Positions 41,901 through 50,424 of a stretch of DNA of 64,000 nt are shown one piece after another. Location: assembly GCA_020848035.1 (NCBI GenBank), contig JADLAX010000003.1:1-64000 (forward strand), in the 5' to 3' direction. A model generated the notes under the pieces. The model had not been told where the DNA came from. It did not search any database and saw only the letters and a list, made by a program, of their open reading frames with translations. Each line of letters opens with the position of its first letter. Position 1 is the first letter of the stretch. Made by a program: the position numbers and the translations under genes. The stretch comes from Anaerolineae bacterium (lineage in GTDB: Bacteria; Chloroflexota; Anaerolineae; Promineifilales; Promineifilaceae).

Positions 41901-43113
41901 GCGAAATTAAGTCATCGTGCAGGTACAGCACGCCATCTTTCGTGTCCAGCTCGGCTACTTCAAAGCCTTGCAGCACCACGGTGGGCGATTCGCCCGCCCG
42001 CACCGCTTTGTGGATGCCGCGCAGCGCGGCGTTGCCCGGAATCGACGACAATGTTGTCAGCTCGTCGGCGGAAATCAAAAAATCGGCCTGGTTATCCTGG
42101 GGATCGATGAGCACAGCGTCTTCAAGGGTCAGGCTGGGCGGTAAAACGCGGGCATAGAGCGGTGCCCAATAGCGCAGCTCTGTGTCCGAACTACCTGCAT
42201 AAAGCTGCTCCAGGCTGGCCCGCAGCTGGGCCAACACCTTGTCGATTAGCTCTTTACGCACCCGGTTTTGGTCGCGCAGGAATTGGGTCAGGGTGATGGC
42301 GTCTTTGTTGGAGCCAGCCAGCGTGTAACACGCCCCGGCCAGGTGCTCGGCGCGAATCATCTTGCCCTGAATCTGGCCCACCTGCCGGTTGAGCCGCGGC
42401 TGGATGAGCCGCTCTTGCTTTTCCTGCACCGCTTCCAGCCGGTCGGCCACATCAATTTTCAAGATGCGCTTGAGCTGATGGGCGGGTTTCACGGTGTAGA
42501 TGCGCGAGCCGCTAAACCCTTCGTCCATGCGGAAAATTTGGACCACATCGCTGCCCGCAAAGAGGCGCTTGATGATGTAGCGCTCTTCTGGATTTTGGGT
42601 GAGCGCTTCCAGGTCGGTATAGCTCAGGCCTGGCTCGATACGCGGCTTGAGCGTTTCGGTGGCGTATTGGTCAAACAAATCCTGCCAGTTGGTGGAGGAA
42701 AAGACGTGTTTTTTAACCTGGTCTACCAGGTCAGCCAGGTCGGGCGATTCTTTGAGGAAGTGCCAGGTCGCGCCAGCGCGCATCAGGTAGCGCATGCGGT
42801 CGTCGGCGTGGCTGGTAAAAACGACAATGGGTAGTTTCGGCCGTATTTCACGTGCCTGGGTCATGAACATCATAATCTCAGACAAGGAATCCTGGTCTGC
42901 ATCAATGAAGATGAGGTCGATATCCCGGTTGAGGTTAACCACGTCCAGCGCTTTGTCGAAAGCGCTCTCTACGTAAAATTTAAAGATGTGTGTATGAACC
43001 AAAACATTGTTGGGAAACGTTGGCAAGGGCTGGGTAGTAGGCTGATTGGCAAAGGCACCAGCAACACAAAGTGTTTTGAGTTTCATGACACCACGGAACA
43101 ATCCCGATGTCAT
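38926..43113 (-). CDS. receiver - APH-like kinase - Nudix - beta-sandwich - STAND NTPase fusion
   Basis: 1395 aa from ATG 43113 (AGGAGG 10 bp upstream). Residues about 12-135 form a receiver-like domain (DLIFIDADQDSLSE; FTSHADD). About 180-660 is an aminoglycoside-phosphotransferase-like kinase with HGDLNTSN (about 514) and FIDFSDARPG, so catalytic residues are kept. A small OB-like insert (RGKRISVRGRVKATDES) splits it. About 700-860 is a Nudix domain with RELQEELGI preserved. About 870-985 is an Ig/CARDB-like sandwich. About 1000-1395 is a P-loop NTPase with GQRRMGKTS, LLVLIIDELEQL and a winged helix. The kinase part recalls domains of NTP-driven conflict ('ternary') systems. No such full architecture is known to me. 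Cytoplasmic; target unknown. Confidence 0.85.
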   Translation of the reverse strand: MTSGLFRGVMKLKTLCVAGAFANQPTTQPLPTFPNNVLVHTHIFKFYVESAFDKALDVVNLNRDIDLIFIDADQDSLSEIMMFMTQAREIRPKLPIVVFTSHADDRMRYLMRAGATWHFLKESPDLADLVDQVKKHVFSSTNWQDLFDQYATETLKPRIEPGLSYTDLEALTQNPEERYIIKRLFAGSDVVQIFRMDEGFSGSRIYTVKPAHQLKRILKIDVADRLEAVQEKQERLIQPRLNRQVGQIQGKMIRAEHLAGACYTLAGSNKDAITLTQFLRDQNRVRKELIDKVLAQLRASLEQLYAGSSDTELRYWAPLYARVLPPSLTLEDAVLIDPQDNQADFLISADELTTLSSIPGNAALRGIHKAVRAGESPTVVLQGFEVAELDTKDGVLYLHDDLISRYPISNLLKDKNHPILRFKIRLRQSQRQMLTHPVFRRGKRISVRGRVKATDESILAKSIEDITGTPFDFESDAFEFASGRFLSPITNVRCLLWEIGREDMIVPIPQVSPVVHGDLNTSNILVEVSDEMPVWFIDFSDARPGHVYFDLAKLEVEFRTHILYRLYKEMVDEGLWDDNTATQFALLVENVLLQTAEFTFEDFLASLRDYQPEWYDNLYTHFPMYSENLLYFLFSLRQIAETYSPERFKYHFPVAVFFHSVAALKFKGLDSAPWAKRLALISALVSGKQAIEGGERPLELTEVLSNLRQRSSFAAITVGSGEDRKYLLQWNSNWGMFNLVGGKVDNQKGDRDSFARAIQRELQEELGIRSPKDYRIVHEFKPVQKRQFSRREFVFKDYEFRIFQIELLPRHPLSREEFDWYAQRFSKDRENILVSRAEIERLRTVDNRPISETTRMILQELGEITSTQGSDLMVSLDFELETEDVVVSRGRANVIARLVNPLFGSLMENVTLEVLPSTGYETERESAVLSVGTLDAGQEYPVSIWLQPREKQTSLTLRATYYDVRGHEYRQLIEKPVNFQAQERSLFHIDNPYVVGKPLTPASEELYKGREDVFMWIEENLLGKTQPHTLILYGQRRMGKTSTLYQLVGGKRGKTIREYPGYPIYPVYIDLQRLAGCEMPEFFARFAQHIVRNLHKRGITINLRENWSSNGTLFSEFDHFLDEVEDALPQNGLLVLIIDELEQLQESVARGRLSSDIFPYLRSLMQHRTRVTFILAGTNQLVEDYWSIIFHVGISREIDSLSREETETLIREPVAPMIQYDDLAVDRIWLATRGHPYFSQLICHRLVSSTNLEGRRSKLITIGDVRDIINLVIEEDDSHLQHLWNESTAVERFVMASLAGTHDIGEENVSRTEISSRLRDTTYSEDAINMALKQLEVRRLLTRVPVERQIQRRLAQPNGWEPTLISKDYAYAISFDLLRRWVARKHPLGSLLSTT

Positions 43114-43427
43114 TTGATCCGATCCTCCTCAGATACGCGCCTGAAATAGCTGCTATTCACCTGGGTATGCAGGAACCCATTGCATTGGTGAACATTCCGC
43201 ACGGGCAAAGCTGTGGTTGGTGCCATTTGCGGAATTAAGCAAGCCGGGAAGTCTAACGGCCGTTTGGGGGAACCCCACTATTCAATTAGGCACTACTCTG
43301 TGAAAATACTTCACTAATGCAACCATTATGCACATTACTATGACGAAATCATAGTTCACATAATGAGACGTTGGTACTAACTTTTTCCAGAGGTCATAGG
43401 GAATGGGTACTAAATTTGGGGCAAAAT
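43114..43427. other. 314-bp spacer with no recognised gene
   Basis: Lies between the start of the giant NTPase gene and the end of the glycosyltransferase gene, both on the minus strand. It should hold the promoter of the NTPase gene, but no convincing -35/-10 pair was found. It contains one ACGGCCGT copy near 43256. No RNA gene or terminator was recognised. Confidence 0.5.
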
Positions 43428-44573
43428 TTAGCGCCGGACAAGCTGTTGATAAATTTTCAACAATTCCTGGGCAGATGCCTGCCAGGTGAAGCGGCGCGCC
43501 TGGGCAAAACCGGCATGTACCAGCTGGCGGCGCAAATCGGCGTCCAGGAGCAGCGTGTGCAGGGCTTCGGTCCAGGCGGCTTCGTCTTGTGGGGGCAGCT
43601 GCTGCGCGGCATTTCCAGCCACTTCGGGTAGGGAGGAGCTGTTGGCGGTGAGGACGGCCGTACCACACCCCATCGCCTCCAACAAAGGCAGCCCAAACCC
43701 TTCGTACAGGCTGGGAAAGGCCAACAAATCGGCTTCGCTGTAGAGCGTGGGCAAATCGGCATCGTCGGCAAAGCCGATGAAGTGGACCCGGCCCGTCAGC
43801 CCCTGGCGCTCCACTTCGGCCAGCATTTCGTCGTAGAGCCAGCCCTTGCCACCAGAGATCACCAGGTGGTGCGGCACTTTGTCGGCCAGGGGAGCAAAGG
43901 CGCGGATGAGCATCTGGTAATTTTTGCGCGGCTGGAGTGTGCCGACGCTGAGGATGTAGGGCCAATCGTGCAGCTGATATTTTTGACGAACGGCCGTAAT
44001 CATCCCCCCATCCGCCACTGGCTGAAAGCGCTCGTGCACGCCGCTGTACAGCACCGTCACTTTTTCCGGCGGCACGCGCCAGATGGTGAGCAAATCCTGC
44101 CGCGTCGCCTCTGAATCGGCCAAAATGTGGGTGGCGCGGCCAATGGACCAGGGCACCACCTGGTTGAGGTAGCTGACCAATCGCTCGGGGAAGACGTGGG
44201 GAAAGTGGACAAAGGAGAGGTCGTGCACGGTGAGGAGGGTGGGGATACGGCCGTTCACCGGCGGCAGCACAAAATCGGGCGAGTGAAACAAATCCAGTTG
44301 GCCCGTCACCCACTGCACCGGCAGCGGCAGGCGCAGGCGGTACCAGAGGCGGTACAGCCAGCGCTCGTCCAGCGGCGCTGGTTGGTGGTCAAAGTTTGTG
44401 GTTTGCGGCAACGGCTCGGGAACAGGTAATTGTGTTGGTGGTTTCGCCGAAAATAAGCGGTAGCTGTTTTTTTCATCAACCGTGGCCAGCGCCTGAACCA
44501 GTTCACGCGTGTAGCGGCCAATGCCCCCACCCTGCGTCAGCGCCGATGTCACGTCGATGCCAATGATCATCAT
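43428..44573 (-). CDS. glycosyltransferase, GT4 family
   Basis: 381 aa from ATG 44573 (or the next ATG, 44570). GT-B fold: the N-terminal acceptor domain begins IIGIDVTSALTQGGGIGRYTREL, and the C-terminal sugar-nucleotide domain contains ILSVGTLQPRKNYQMLIRAF and the E-x7-E motif in EGFGLPLLEAMGCGTAV. Similar enzymes (mannosyl- or rhamnosyltransferases) build surface polysaccharides. Donor and acceptor cannot be named. The in-frame upstream extension to 44618 is encoded by the GTGAAAC repeat and was excluded. It is last in a cluster with GtrA, O-antigen ligase and UDP-glucuronate decarboxylase genes. Confidence 0.92.
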   Translation of the reverse strand: MMIIGIDVTSALTQGGGIGRYTRELVQALATVDEKNSYRLFSAKPPTQLPVPEPLPQTTNFDHQPAPLDERWLYRLWYRLRLPLPVQWVTGQLDLFHSPDFVLPPVNGRIPTLLTVHDLSFVHFPHVFPERLVSYLNQVVPWSIGRATHILADSEATRQDLLTIWRVPPEKVTVLYSGVHERFQPVADGGMITAVRQKYQLHDWPYILSVGTLQPRKNYQMLIRAFAPLADKVPHHLVISGGKGWLYDEMLAEVERQGLTGRVHFIGFADDADLPTLYSEADLLAFPSLYEGFGLPLLEAMGCGTAVLTANSSSLPEVAGNAAQQLPPQDEAAWTEALHTLLLDADLRRQLVHAGFAQARRFTWQASAQELLKIYQQLVRR

Positions 44574-44585
44574 GATAAAAGACCA

Positions 44586-44638
44586 TGAAGCGTGAAACGT
44601 GAAGTATGGCCCAATCACGTTTCACGCCTCACGTTTCA
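44586..44638. repeat. GTGAAAC-type inverted repeat
   Basis: ATGAAGCGTGAAACGTGAAG faces CACGTTTCACGCCTCACGTT. Second intergenic copy of the family seen at 223-264. It fills the gap between the glycosyltransferase and gtrA-like genes. Confidence 0.8.
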
Positions 44639-45193
44639 TTAGTTAACGTCGTTATATGTCCAGTAACGATTTACAAAAAAGTTCCAAAACATCACCACGA
44701 TGACCGCCACCACCAGGGCCAAATTGTCGCCAATGCGCACGCTGTACGGTTCCAGCGCGGCAATACTGGCCACCAGGTTGGTAAACGGGGTGTGGGTGTA
44801 GGTGATGATGGGTATGCGAATGATGATGCCCGCCACGCTCACCAGCGTAAATTGAGCCAACTGCCGCCGAATTGAACGGGAACGAGAATCGGGATAAGTC
44901 CAATAGCGGTTCCACAGGAAGTTGCTGATTATGGCCGCAATAAAAGAAAGGGTTGAGGCAAAAGTGCGGGCCAGGGAAATCGTTTGCTCATCGTTTAGCC
45001 CCAGACCAACCAGGAAACTGTGTACGGCCGTACCGTTGTCCAACAGCAGTTCAAACGGCCGTAACGACAAATTAAAAATGCCGAAATCAACAATAAACCC
45101 GATGGCCCCCACCACGGCAAACTTAAAAAAACGCTCTGCTTCTCGCTCGTTGACCCCAAATCGGCCAGCTACACCGGTAAAAATTGAAACCAT
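44639..45193 (-). CDS. GtrA-family membrane protein
   Basis: 184 aa from ATG 45193. Four transmembrane helices of the GtrA/DPMS type: FFKFAVVGAIGFIVDFGIFNL starts the domain, FIAAIISNFLWNRYWTYPDS ends the first half, and the protein closes with FWNFFVNRYWTYNDVN. GtrA proteins are thought to flip lipid-linked sugars for surface glycan modification. An upstream in-frame extension to 45322 consists of repeat-derived sequence and was excluded. Member of the polysaccharide cluster. Confidence 0.9.
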   Translation of the reverse strand: MVSIFTGVAGRFGVNEREAERFFKFAVVGAIGFIVDFGIFNLSLRPFELLLDNGTAVHSFLVGLGLNDEQTISLARTFASTLSFIAAIISNFLWNRYWTYPDSRSRSIRRQLAQFTLVSVAGIIIRIPIITYTHTPFTNLVASIAALEPYSVRIGDNLALVVAVIVVMFWNFFVNRYWTYNDVN

Positions 45194-45236
45194 GCTAATC
45201 CTCTTAAGAGCAGTTTTCCGCAGGTTACGCCGACTA

Positions 45237-46802
45237 TTACAGATTTTTAGCTTTTGTTGTTTTAATCTGTGCCAGCTGCGCAATCTGTGGATGTTCATTA
45301 TCCAGCAGTTGAAGCAGGCCAAACAGCGCCCCCAGCTGGATGTAGATGTTATTCACGTACAGTTTATCAACCAAATGATGCACCGTCAGCGCCGTCCAGA
45401 CGCCGAGCAAACCCAGCGCCACGCCGCGCCGCCAGCCGTCGCTGCGCCGGATGACGCGGATGGTTTGCCAGAAAACGGCCGTCCACAACCCCACATATGC
45501 CAGCAACCCCACAAGGCCCGTTTCCGCCAGCAGGTTCAAATAGTAGTTGTGGGCGTGGCCCAGCGGATACGGCCAGTTGAGCAGCGCATAATCGGCGTAG
45601 GCAGGTTCGTAGTTGCCAAAACCCACACCCAACCACGGCTGATCCTGAGCCATGCCCAGCGCCGCCTGCCAGTGAGCCAGGCGCTCCAGCACGGCGTAAT
45701 TCTCATCGGTGATGTCCTCACCGCGCACGTCGCCAAAGCGCAAATCCTCGCTGAAGCTGGTGATCCGCTCCGTAACCGAGGCAGGCACCAGCCCCACCTG
45801 GCTGCCGCCCAGCAGCAGCCCCGCGCCCACCGCCAGCAGCAGCGCCCCGTGCCACACCTTACGCGGCCAAAACAGCACCAGCATCGCTGCGGCCGCCCCT
45901 AAACTCAACCACGCCCCCCGGCTCCACGAAAAAATGACGGCCATGAGGGCAACGGCCGTTGCCGAGCCCACCACAAAAACAGGCAGCCAGTTGACCGACC
46001 GGAGATTGGAGATTAGAGATTGGAGATTGAACCTTCCCAATCTCCAATCTCCAATCTCCCAAATTATAGGTAGATAGCCCAGAAAAATTCCCAGGCCAAG
46101 TACGGCCGTTAAATTCATAAACCCGCCGTACGGATTGGGCTGGTTGAACGTGCCATACGCCCGGTAAAACTGACCCAACACCAAAAAATGCTCCGGACCA
46201 TCGCCGCGCAGGCCAAACTGGTAGATGCCCAACGCCGCCTGGCTCAGTCCGGCGGCAAACAAGGCCACCAGCAGCCAGATAATGGGTTTCATACCGCTGT
46301 TCCGGCGGCGTTCCTGCCAGATGGATACCCGGTCTACTACCAGCAGCATGATGGCCAGCATCTCGCCCCACTTCAGCAGCTCTTTTAAGCCGAAGTTGTA
46401 CGATGGGGCGTCTACCACGGTAATGGCGGCAATGCCGGTAAACAGCGCCAGGGGCACGGCCAAAAAGGTGCGCGGTATAAATAAGCGCCGCTGGCGCAGC
46501 CCGTGGGCCAACCAGGCCAGCAGGCTAAACAGCAGGTAAAACTGGCCGCTGTCCAGCAGGCCCGTTTCCGTCGCGCCCAGCGGGCCAGTTAGCAAGGCGG
46601 CAAACAAGCCCGCCATTGGCTCGATGAGGGTGAGAAGGAGTACGGCCGTTCGCAGCAGCAGCGGCCCCGATTGCGCTGGGGGCAGTACGGCCAGCACCCC
46701 GCCAACCAGCAGGGCCAGCAGCACAAACCAGGCTGGCTGCCAGGGCGAGTGGCTAACCAGCCTGTGAAAGAAGGTGCGGGGGAACGGCCGTATCTCCTGC
46801 AA
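45237..46802 (-). CDS. O-antigen ligase/polymerase family membrane protein
   Basis: 521 aa with about 11-12 hydrophobic segments. The large periplasmic loop carries the Wzy_C pattern DQPWLGVGFGNYEPAYADYA and GHAHNYYLNLLAETG. It joins or polymerises lipid-linked glycan units outside the membrane. Residues about 247-268 (WEIGDWRLGRFNLQSLISNL) are encoded by a dispersed inverted repeat at 46001-46060 inserted in frame between two membrane helices. The last ~20 residues also look repeat-derived. The start is a TTG at 46802 with no clear ribosome-binding site, so it is uncertain. Confidence 0.85.
   Translation of the reverse strand: MQEIRPFPRTFFHRLVSHSPWQPAWFVLLALLVGGVLAVLPPAQSGPLLLRTAVLLLTLIEPMAGLFAALLTGPLGATETGLLDSGQFYLLFSLLAWLAHGLRQRRLFIPRTFLAVPLALFTGIAAITVVDAPSYNFGLKELLKWGEMLAIMLLVVDRVSIWQERRRNSGMKPIIWLLVALFAAGLSQAALGIYQFGLRGDGPEHFLVLGQFYRAYGTFNQPNPYGGFMNLTAVLGLGIFLGYLPIIWEIGDWRLGRFNLQSLISNLRSVNWLPVFVVGSATAVALMAVIFSWSRGAWLSLGAAAAMLVLFWPRKVWHGALLLAVGAGLLLGGSQVGLVPASVTERITSFSEDLRFGDVRGEDITDENYAVLERLAHWQAALGMAQDQPWLGVGFGNYEPAYADYALLNWPYPLGHAHNYYLNLLAETGLVGLLAYVGLWTAVFWQTIRVIRRSDGWRRGVALGLLGVWTALTVHHLVDKLYVNNIYIQLGALFGLLQLLDNEHPQIAQLAQIKTTKAKNL
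46001..46060. repeat. GGAGATTGGAGATTAG inverted repeat inside an O-antigen ligase gene
   Basis: GGAGATTGGAGATTAGAGAT then TGGAGATTGA faces CCCAATCTCCAATCTCCAAT. It matches the intergenic copy at 10982-11052. The insertion keeps the reading frame of the host gene. Confidence 0.87.
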
Positions 46803-46810
46803 AATCGCGC

Positions 46811-47752
46811 TTACACCTTATCGCGGAAATAATCCAGCGTCTGCTTCAACCCTTCGGCCAGCTGTACTTTTGGCTCCCAGCCCAGCACCCGCTGCGCCTT
46901 GCTGATGTCCGGGCGGCGCTGCTTGGGATCATCGGTAAAACGGTCATCGGTGGGCTGCACAAACACAATTTGCGATTGGCTGTTGGCAATATCTATCACG
47001 GCGCGGGCAAACTCCACGATGGTCATTTCGTTGGGATTGCCAATGTTCACCGGCAAATCTTCATTCGAATGCAGCAGGCGGTAAATGCCATCGACCAGAT
47101 CGCTGTAATATTGGAAGGCGCGCGTCTGGCTGCCGTCGCCATACACCGTAATTGGCTGGTTGGTCAGCGCCTGGTGGATAAAGTTGGGCACCACACGGCC
47201 GTCATTCAGCCGCATCCGTGGCCCGTAGGTGTTAAAAATACGCACAATACGCGTTTCCAGGCCATGATAACGTTGGTAGGCCAGGGTCATCGCCTCGGCA
47301 AATCGCTTGGCTTCATCATAAACCCCACGCGGCCCGATGGGATTCACGTTGCCCCAGTACGTTTCTGGCTGCGGATTTACCTGCGGGTCGCCATACACCT
47401 CAGAGGTTGAGGCCAGCAGATAGCGCGCCCCCTTGGCTTTGGCCAAACCCAGGGTGTTGTGCGTGCCCAAAGAACCCACTTTCAGCGTGGGGATGGGATG
47501 TTCCAGGTAATCGTTGGGGCTGGCCGGGGAAGCAAAATGCAGCACGGCATCAATTTGCCCGGGAACGTAAATGTAGTTGCTCACATCGTGTTTGATGAAG
47601 CTGAACCGCTCGTGCCCCATCAGGTGAGCAATGTTATCCATATTGCCGGTGATCAGGTTATCCATACCCACCACGGTATGGCCTTCCGCAATAAAGCGAT
47701 CGGATAAATGGGAGCCGAGAAAGCCTGCTGCTCCGGTGATTAAAACGCGCAT
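46811..47752 (-). CDS. UDP-glucuronate decarboxylase (UDP-xylose synthase) type SDR
   Basis: 313 aa from ATG 47752. Extended SDR with NAD-binding GAAGFLGSH (about 7-15), STSEVYGDP, and the catalytic YDEAK (Y-x3-K). The phrases [22 protein letters not shown] and [16 protein letters not shown] match UDP-glucuronate decarboxylases, which convert UDP-GlcA to UDP-xylose. A closely related dTDP-glucose dehydratase function is less likely. First gene of the polysaccharide cluster, 8 bp before the O-antigen ligase. Confidence 0.88.
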   Translation of the reverse strand: MRVLITGAAGFLGSHLSDRFIAEGHTVVGMDNLITGNMDNIAHLMGHERFSFIKHDVSNYIYVPGQIDAVLHFASPASPNDYLEHPIPTLKVGSLGTHNTLGLAKAKGARYLLASTSEVYGDPQVNPQPETYWGNVNPIGPRGVYDEAKRFAEAMTLAYQRYHGLETRIVRIFNTYGPRMRLNDGRVVPNFIHQALTNQPITVYGDGSQTRAFQYYSDLVDGIYRLLHSNEDLPVNIGNPNEMTIVEFARAVIDIANSQSQIVFVQPTDDRFTDDPKQRRPDISKAQRVLGWEPKVQLAEGLKQTLDYFRDKV

Positions 47753-48142
47753 GGTGTCTCCTTGTGTGCCCACTCTTATGTGCCCACTCTTGGGTGCCTA
47801 CTAGCCGGATCGAGTTGGGCATGTTCACCAGCCGGGCCAGGCGCAATCTTGCCAAAATAAAGGGGGAAACGGCCGTTCGTCAACCTGGGGCTGCGTCTTT
47901 GGGCTGGCACTGGTATTGAAGTTGTTCAGGTGGCGGCTATTGTATCTTAGCCAGAATGGGGTGACGAACGATACGGCCGTACAATCCGCAAACATTTGGC
48001 ATACGACAAGTGTACGGCCAAACCGAGCTATTTTACCCCGCCATTACTTACACCACGTCTGAACACCAAAGTTCTGCTTACCCTCGCAAAACCAAACTGG
48101 TCAATGTATACTCTTTTGTAGCAAAAGGAATTGGAGGGGTCT
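47753..48142. other. 390-bp divergent spacer between polysaccharide and isoprenoid genes
   Basis: Contains a short direct repeat (GTGCCCACTCTTATGTGCCCACTCTTGGGTGCC, 47766-47798) and two ACGGCCGT copies. TTGAAG-16 bp-TATTGT near 47920-47950 is a weak promoter candidate for fni, and a TATACT hexamer lies near 48109. No gene or RNA was recognised. Confidence 0.45.
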
Positions 48143-49216
48143 ATGCCCAAAAACGAAACGGCCGTTCTCGCCCACAGCGAACCCAACATCCACGAACGGC
48201 GCAAAGCAGATCATATTCGTATCAATCTGGAAGAAAACGTCACCTTCAACAAACTAACAACCGGCCTGGAAAACTACTTCTTCATGCATCAGGCCCTGCC
48301 CGAGATTGATCTGGCGGCGGTGGACACCACCACCACGCTCTTTGGCAAACCGCTGCGCACCCCCCTGCTCATCTCATCCATGACGGGCGGCACGCCGGAA
48401 GCCGGTCTCATCAACCGCACCCTGGCCGAAGCGGCCCAGGCCGTGGGCATCGCCATGGGGCTTGGCTCGCAGCGGGCCGCCATCGAAGACGCCAGCCTGG
48501 CCGACACTTACCACGTGCGCCAGGTCGCCCCAGACATTTTGCTGTTTGCCAACGTGGGTGCCGTGCAGCTCAACTACGGCTATGGCCTGGACCAGTGCCG
48601 CCGCGCCGTGGACATGGCGCAGGCCGATGCGCTCATCCTGCACTTCAATGCCCTGCAAGAAGCGGTCCAGCCTGAGGGTGATGGCAACTTTGCCAACCTG
48701 CTGGGCAAAGTGGAGCAAATCTGCCGCGATTTGCCCGTACCGGTCATCGCCAAGGAGGTGGGCTGGGGTTTTGCCGAAGAAACGGCCCGCCAGCTGGTCG
48801 ACGCGGGTGTGGCGGCCATCGATGTGGCCGGAGCCGGCGGCACCTCCTGGAGCCAGGTGGAGATGTACCGCGCCCCAACCGCCCGCCATGCGCGGGTCGC
48901 TGGAGCTTTTATTGATTGGGGTATTCCTACGGCCGTATCCATCCAATACTGTCGCCGCGCCGCCCCCCACCTGCCCATCATCGCCAGCGGCGGCATCCGC
49001 AACGGCATCGACGTGGCCAAATGTATCGCCCTTGGGGCCAACCTGGTGGGCTTCGCGGGTGAATTCCTGCGCGCCGCCGATAAAAACGGCGTGGCGGGCG
49101 TGGTTGAACTGGCCGAAACGCTCACCGACGAGCTGCGCATCGCCATGTTCTGCGCCGGGGCAGAAAGTATCACCACGTTGGGCAAGACTGCCTTACACAC
49201 AGCTTATTTCAAGTAA
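48143..49216 (+). CDS. fni: isopentenyl-diphosphate delta-isomerase, type II (FMN-dependent)
   Basis: 357 aa from ATG 48143, with TTGGAGGGG upstream. Interconverts IPP and DMAPP. TIM-barrel flavoprotein: [16 protein letters not shown] at the N-terminus, [37 protein letters not shown], catalytic-region [37 protein letters not shown] and the phosphate-binding [14 protein letters not shown]. The usual type II length. It is followed by a polyprenyl synthase gene, so the pair supplies and uses DMAPP. Confidence 0.95.
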   Translation: MPKNETAVLAHSEPNIHERRKADHIRINLEENVTFNKLTTGLENYFFMHQALPEIDLAAVDTTTTLFGKPLRTPLLISSMTGGTPEAGLINRTLAEAAQAVGIAMGLGSQRAAIEDASLADTYHVRQVAPDILLFANVGAVQLNYGYGLDQCRRAVDMAQADALILHFNALQEAVQPEGDGNFANLLGKVEQICRDLPVPVIAKEVGWGFAEETARQLVDAGVAAIDVAGAGGTSWSQVEMYRAPTARHARVAGAFIDWGIPTAVSIQYCRRAAPHLPIIASGGIRNGIDVAKCIALGANLVGFAGEFLRAADKNGVAGVVELAETLTDELRIAMFCAGAESITTLGKTALHTAYFK

Positions 49217-49222
49217 GTGGCG

Positions 49223-49272
49223 CTTAGAGATTGGGAGACTTTTCAATCGCCAATCGCCAATCGCCAATCTCC
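49223..49272. repeat. degenerate AGAGATTGGGAGA / CGCCAATCGCCAATCTCC repeat
   Basis: GCTTAGAGATTGGGAGACTT faces CAATCGCCAATCGCCAATCT. It is a degenerate member of the GGAGATT family, between fni and the polyprenyl synthase gene. Confidence 0.65.
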
Positions 49273-49276
49273 TACT

Positions 49277-50299
49277 ATGAACGAACTTCACCAATTTTCT
49301 GAACAAATGCGCCAGGCGGTCAACGCCGAGATGAAAGCGGTTCTCCAGGCCACCCACGAGACGCCCAATCCGTTTTACGGCATGCTGCACTACCACATGG
49401 GCTGGCGCGACGAAAATCTACAGCCCGCTGATGTGAACGCGGGCAAGCAAATTCGCCCGGTCATATGCCTGTTGGCCTGCCAGGCCGCCGGGGGCGATTG
49501 GCAGCAGGCGGTACCTGCCGCCGCCGCCATTGAGCTGCTGCACAACTTTTCGCTCATCCACGACGACATCGAGGATGCCAGCCCAACCCGGCGCGGCCGA
49601 AAAACGCTGTGGACCATTTGGGGCATGGAGCAGGCGATTAATGCCGGAGATGCCCTGTTTGCGCTGGCCCACCTGGCCTTAAATCGGTTGGTAGCGCGAG
49701 GTGTGTCGGCCGAAACGGCCGTTACCGCCCTGCGCCGCTTTGATGAAACCTGTCTCGCCTTAACCCAGGGGCAGCACGCCGACATGGATTTTGAGCGGCG
49801 TGAGGTTGTCAGTGTAGATGAATACCTGGCGATGATTACGGGGAAAACGGCCGTGCTTGTCTCCCTCTGCACTGAACTCGGGGCACTCATCGCCGGAGCC
49901 GACCGCCAGACCGTCGATCACTACGCCCAATTCGGCCTCAATCTCGGCCTCGCCTTCCAGGTCATCGACGACATCCTGGGCATTTGGGGCGATGAGGCAG
50001 TCATTGGCAAATCCGCCTCAACCGACATCCTCACCAAAAAGAAAACCCTGCCCGTGCTGTACGGCCTCAACCACAACGGCGCGCTCCGCCAACTGTACCA
50101 GCAAGAGCAAACCGATGAGTCATTTGTCCAGAGGGCCATCCAGGTGCTCAATACCACCGGCTCACGCGATTATGCCATCGAGCGGGCTACCTACTACTCC
50201 GAAAATGCCCTACAGCATCTGGAAGCGGCCGAACCTTCCGGCCCGGCCTATGTGGCGCTTAACCAGCTTTCCGCCATGCTGCTCCAGCGCGATTTTTAG
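49277..50299 (+). CDS. polyprenyl diphosphate synthase (FPP/GGPP synthase type)
   Basis: 340 aa from ATG 49277. Condenses IPP with allylic diphosphates. The first Asp-rich motif is HDDIEDAS (DDxxD), preceded by GKQIRPVICLLAC, and the second reads FQVIDDILGIWGD (DDxxG, then D). Chain length cannot be set with confidence. The two bulky or small residues ahead of the first motif (FSLI) would suggest a C15-C20 product. Start chosen after the repeat that fills the spacer. Convergent with rpoC, with a shared terminator. Confidence 0.93.
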   Translation: MNELHQFSEQMRQAVNAEMKAVLQATHETPNPFYGMLHYHMGWRDENLQPADVNAGKQIRPVICLLACQAAGGDWQQAVPAAAAIELLHNFSLIHDDIEDASPTRRGRKTLWTIWGMEQAINAGDALFALAHLALNRLVARGVSAETAVTALRRFDETCLALTQGQHADMDFERREVVSVDEYLAMITGKTAVLVSLCTELGALIAGADRQTVDHYAQFGLNLGLAFQVIDDILGIWGDEAVIGKSASTDILTKKKTLPVLYGLNHNGALRQLYQQEQTDESFVQRAIQVLNTTGSRDYAIERATYYSENALQHLEAAEPSGPAYVALNQLSAMLLQRDF

Positions 50300-50368
50300 C
50301 CTTTCCCCAGGTGCGACGCAACTAACAAAACGCGTTGCACTTCTTCTTTTTCATACCCATCGCAACAA

Positions 50369-50400
50369 AAAACGGCGACCCATTGCTGAGTCGCCGTTTT
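50369..50400. terminator. bidirectional terminator between polyprenyl synthase and rpoC
   Basis: AAAACGGCGAC, loop CCATTGCTGA, GTCGCCGTTTT. The flanking A-run and T-run allow termination of both converging transcripts. Confidence 0.88.
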
Positions 50401-50424
50401 GATTTATGTCACAAGGCCGAAACC

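Noticed and set aside
45194..45322. N-terminal extension of the GtrA-like protein
   Set aside because: Repeat-derived codons resembling AATCTGTG units; the domain starts shortly after ATG 45193.
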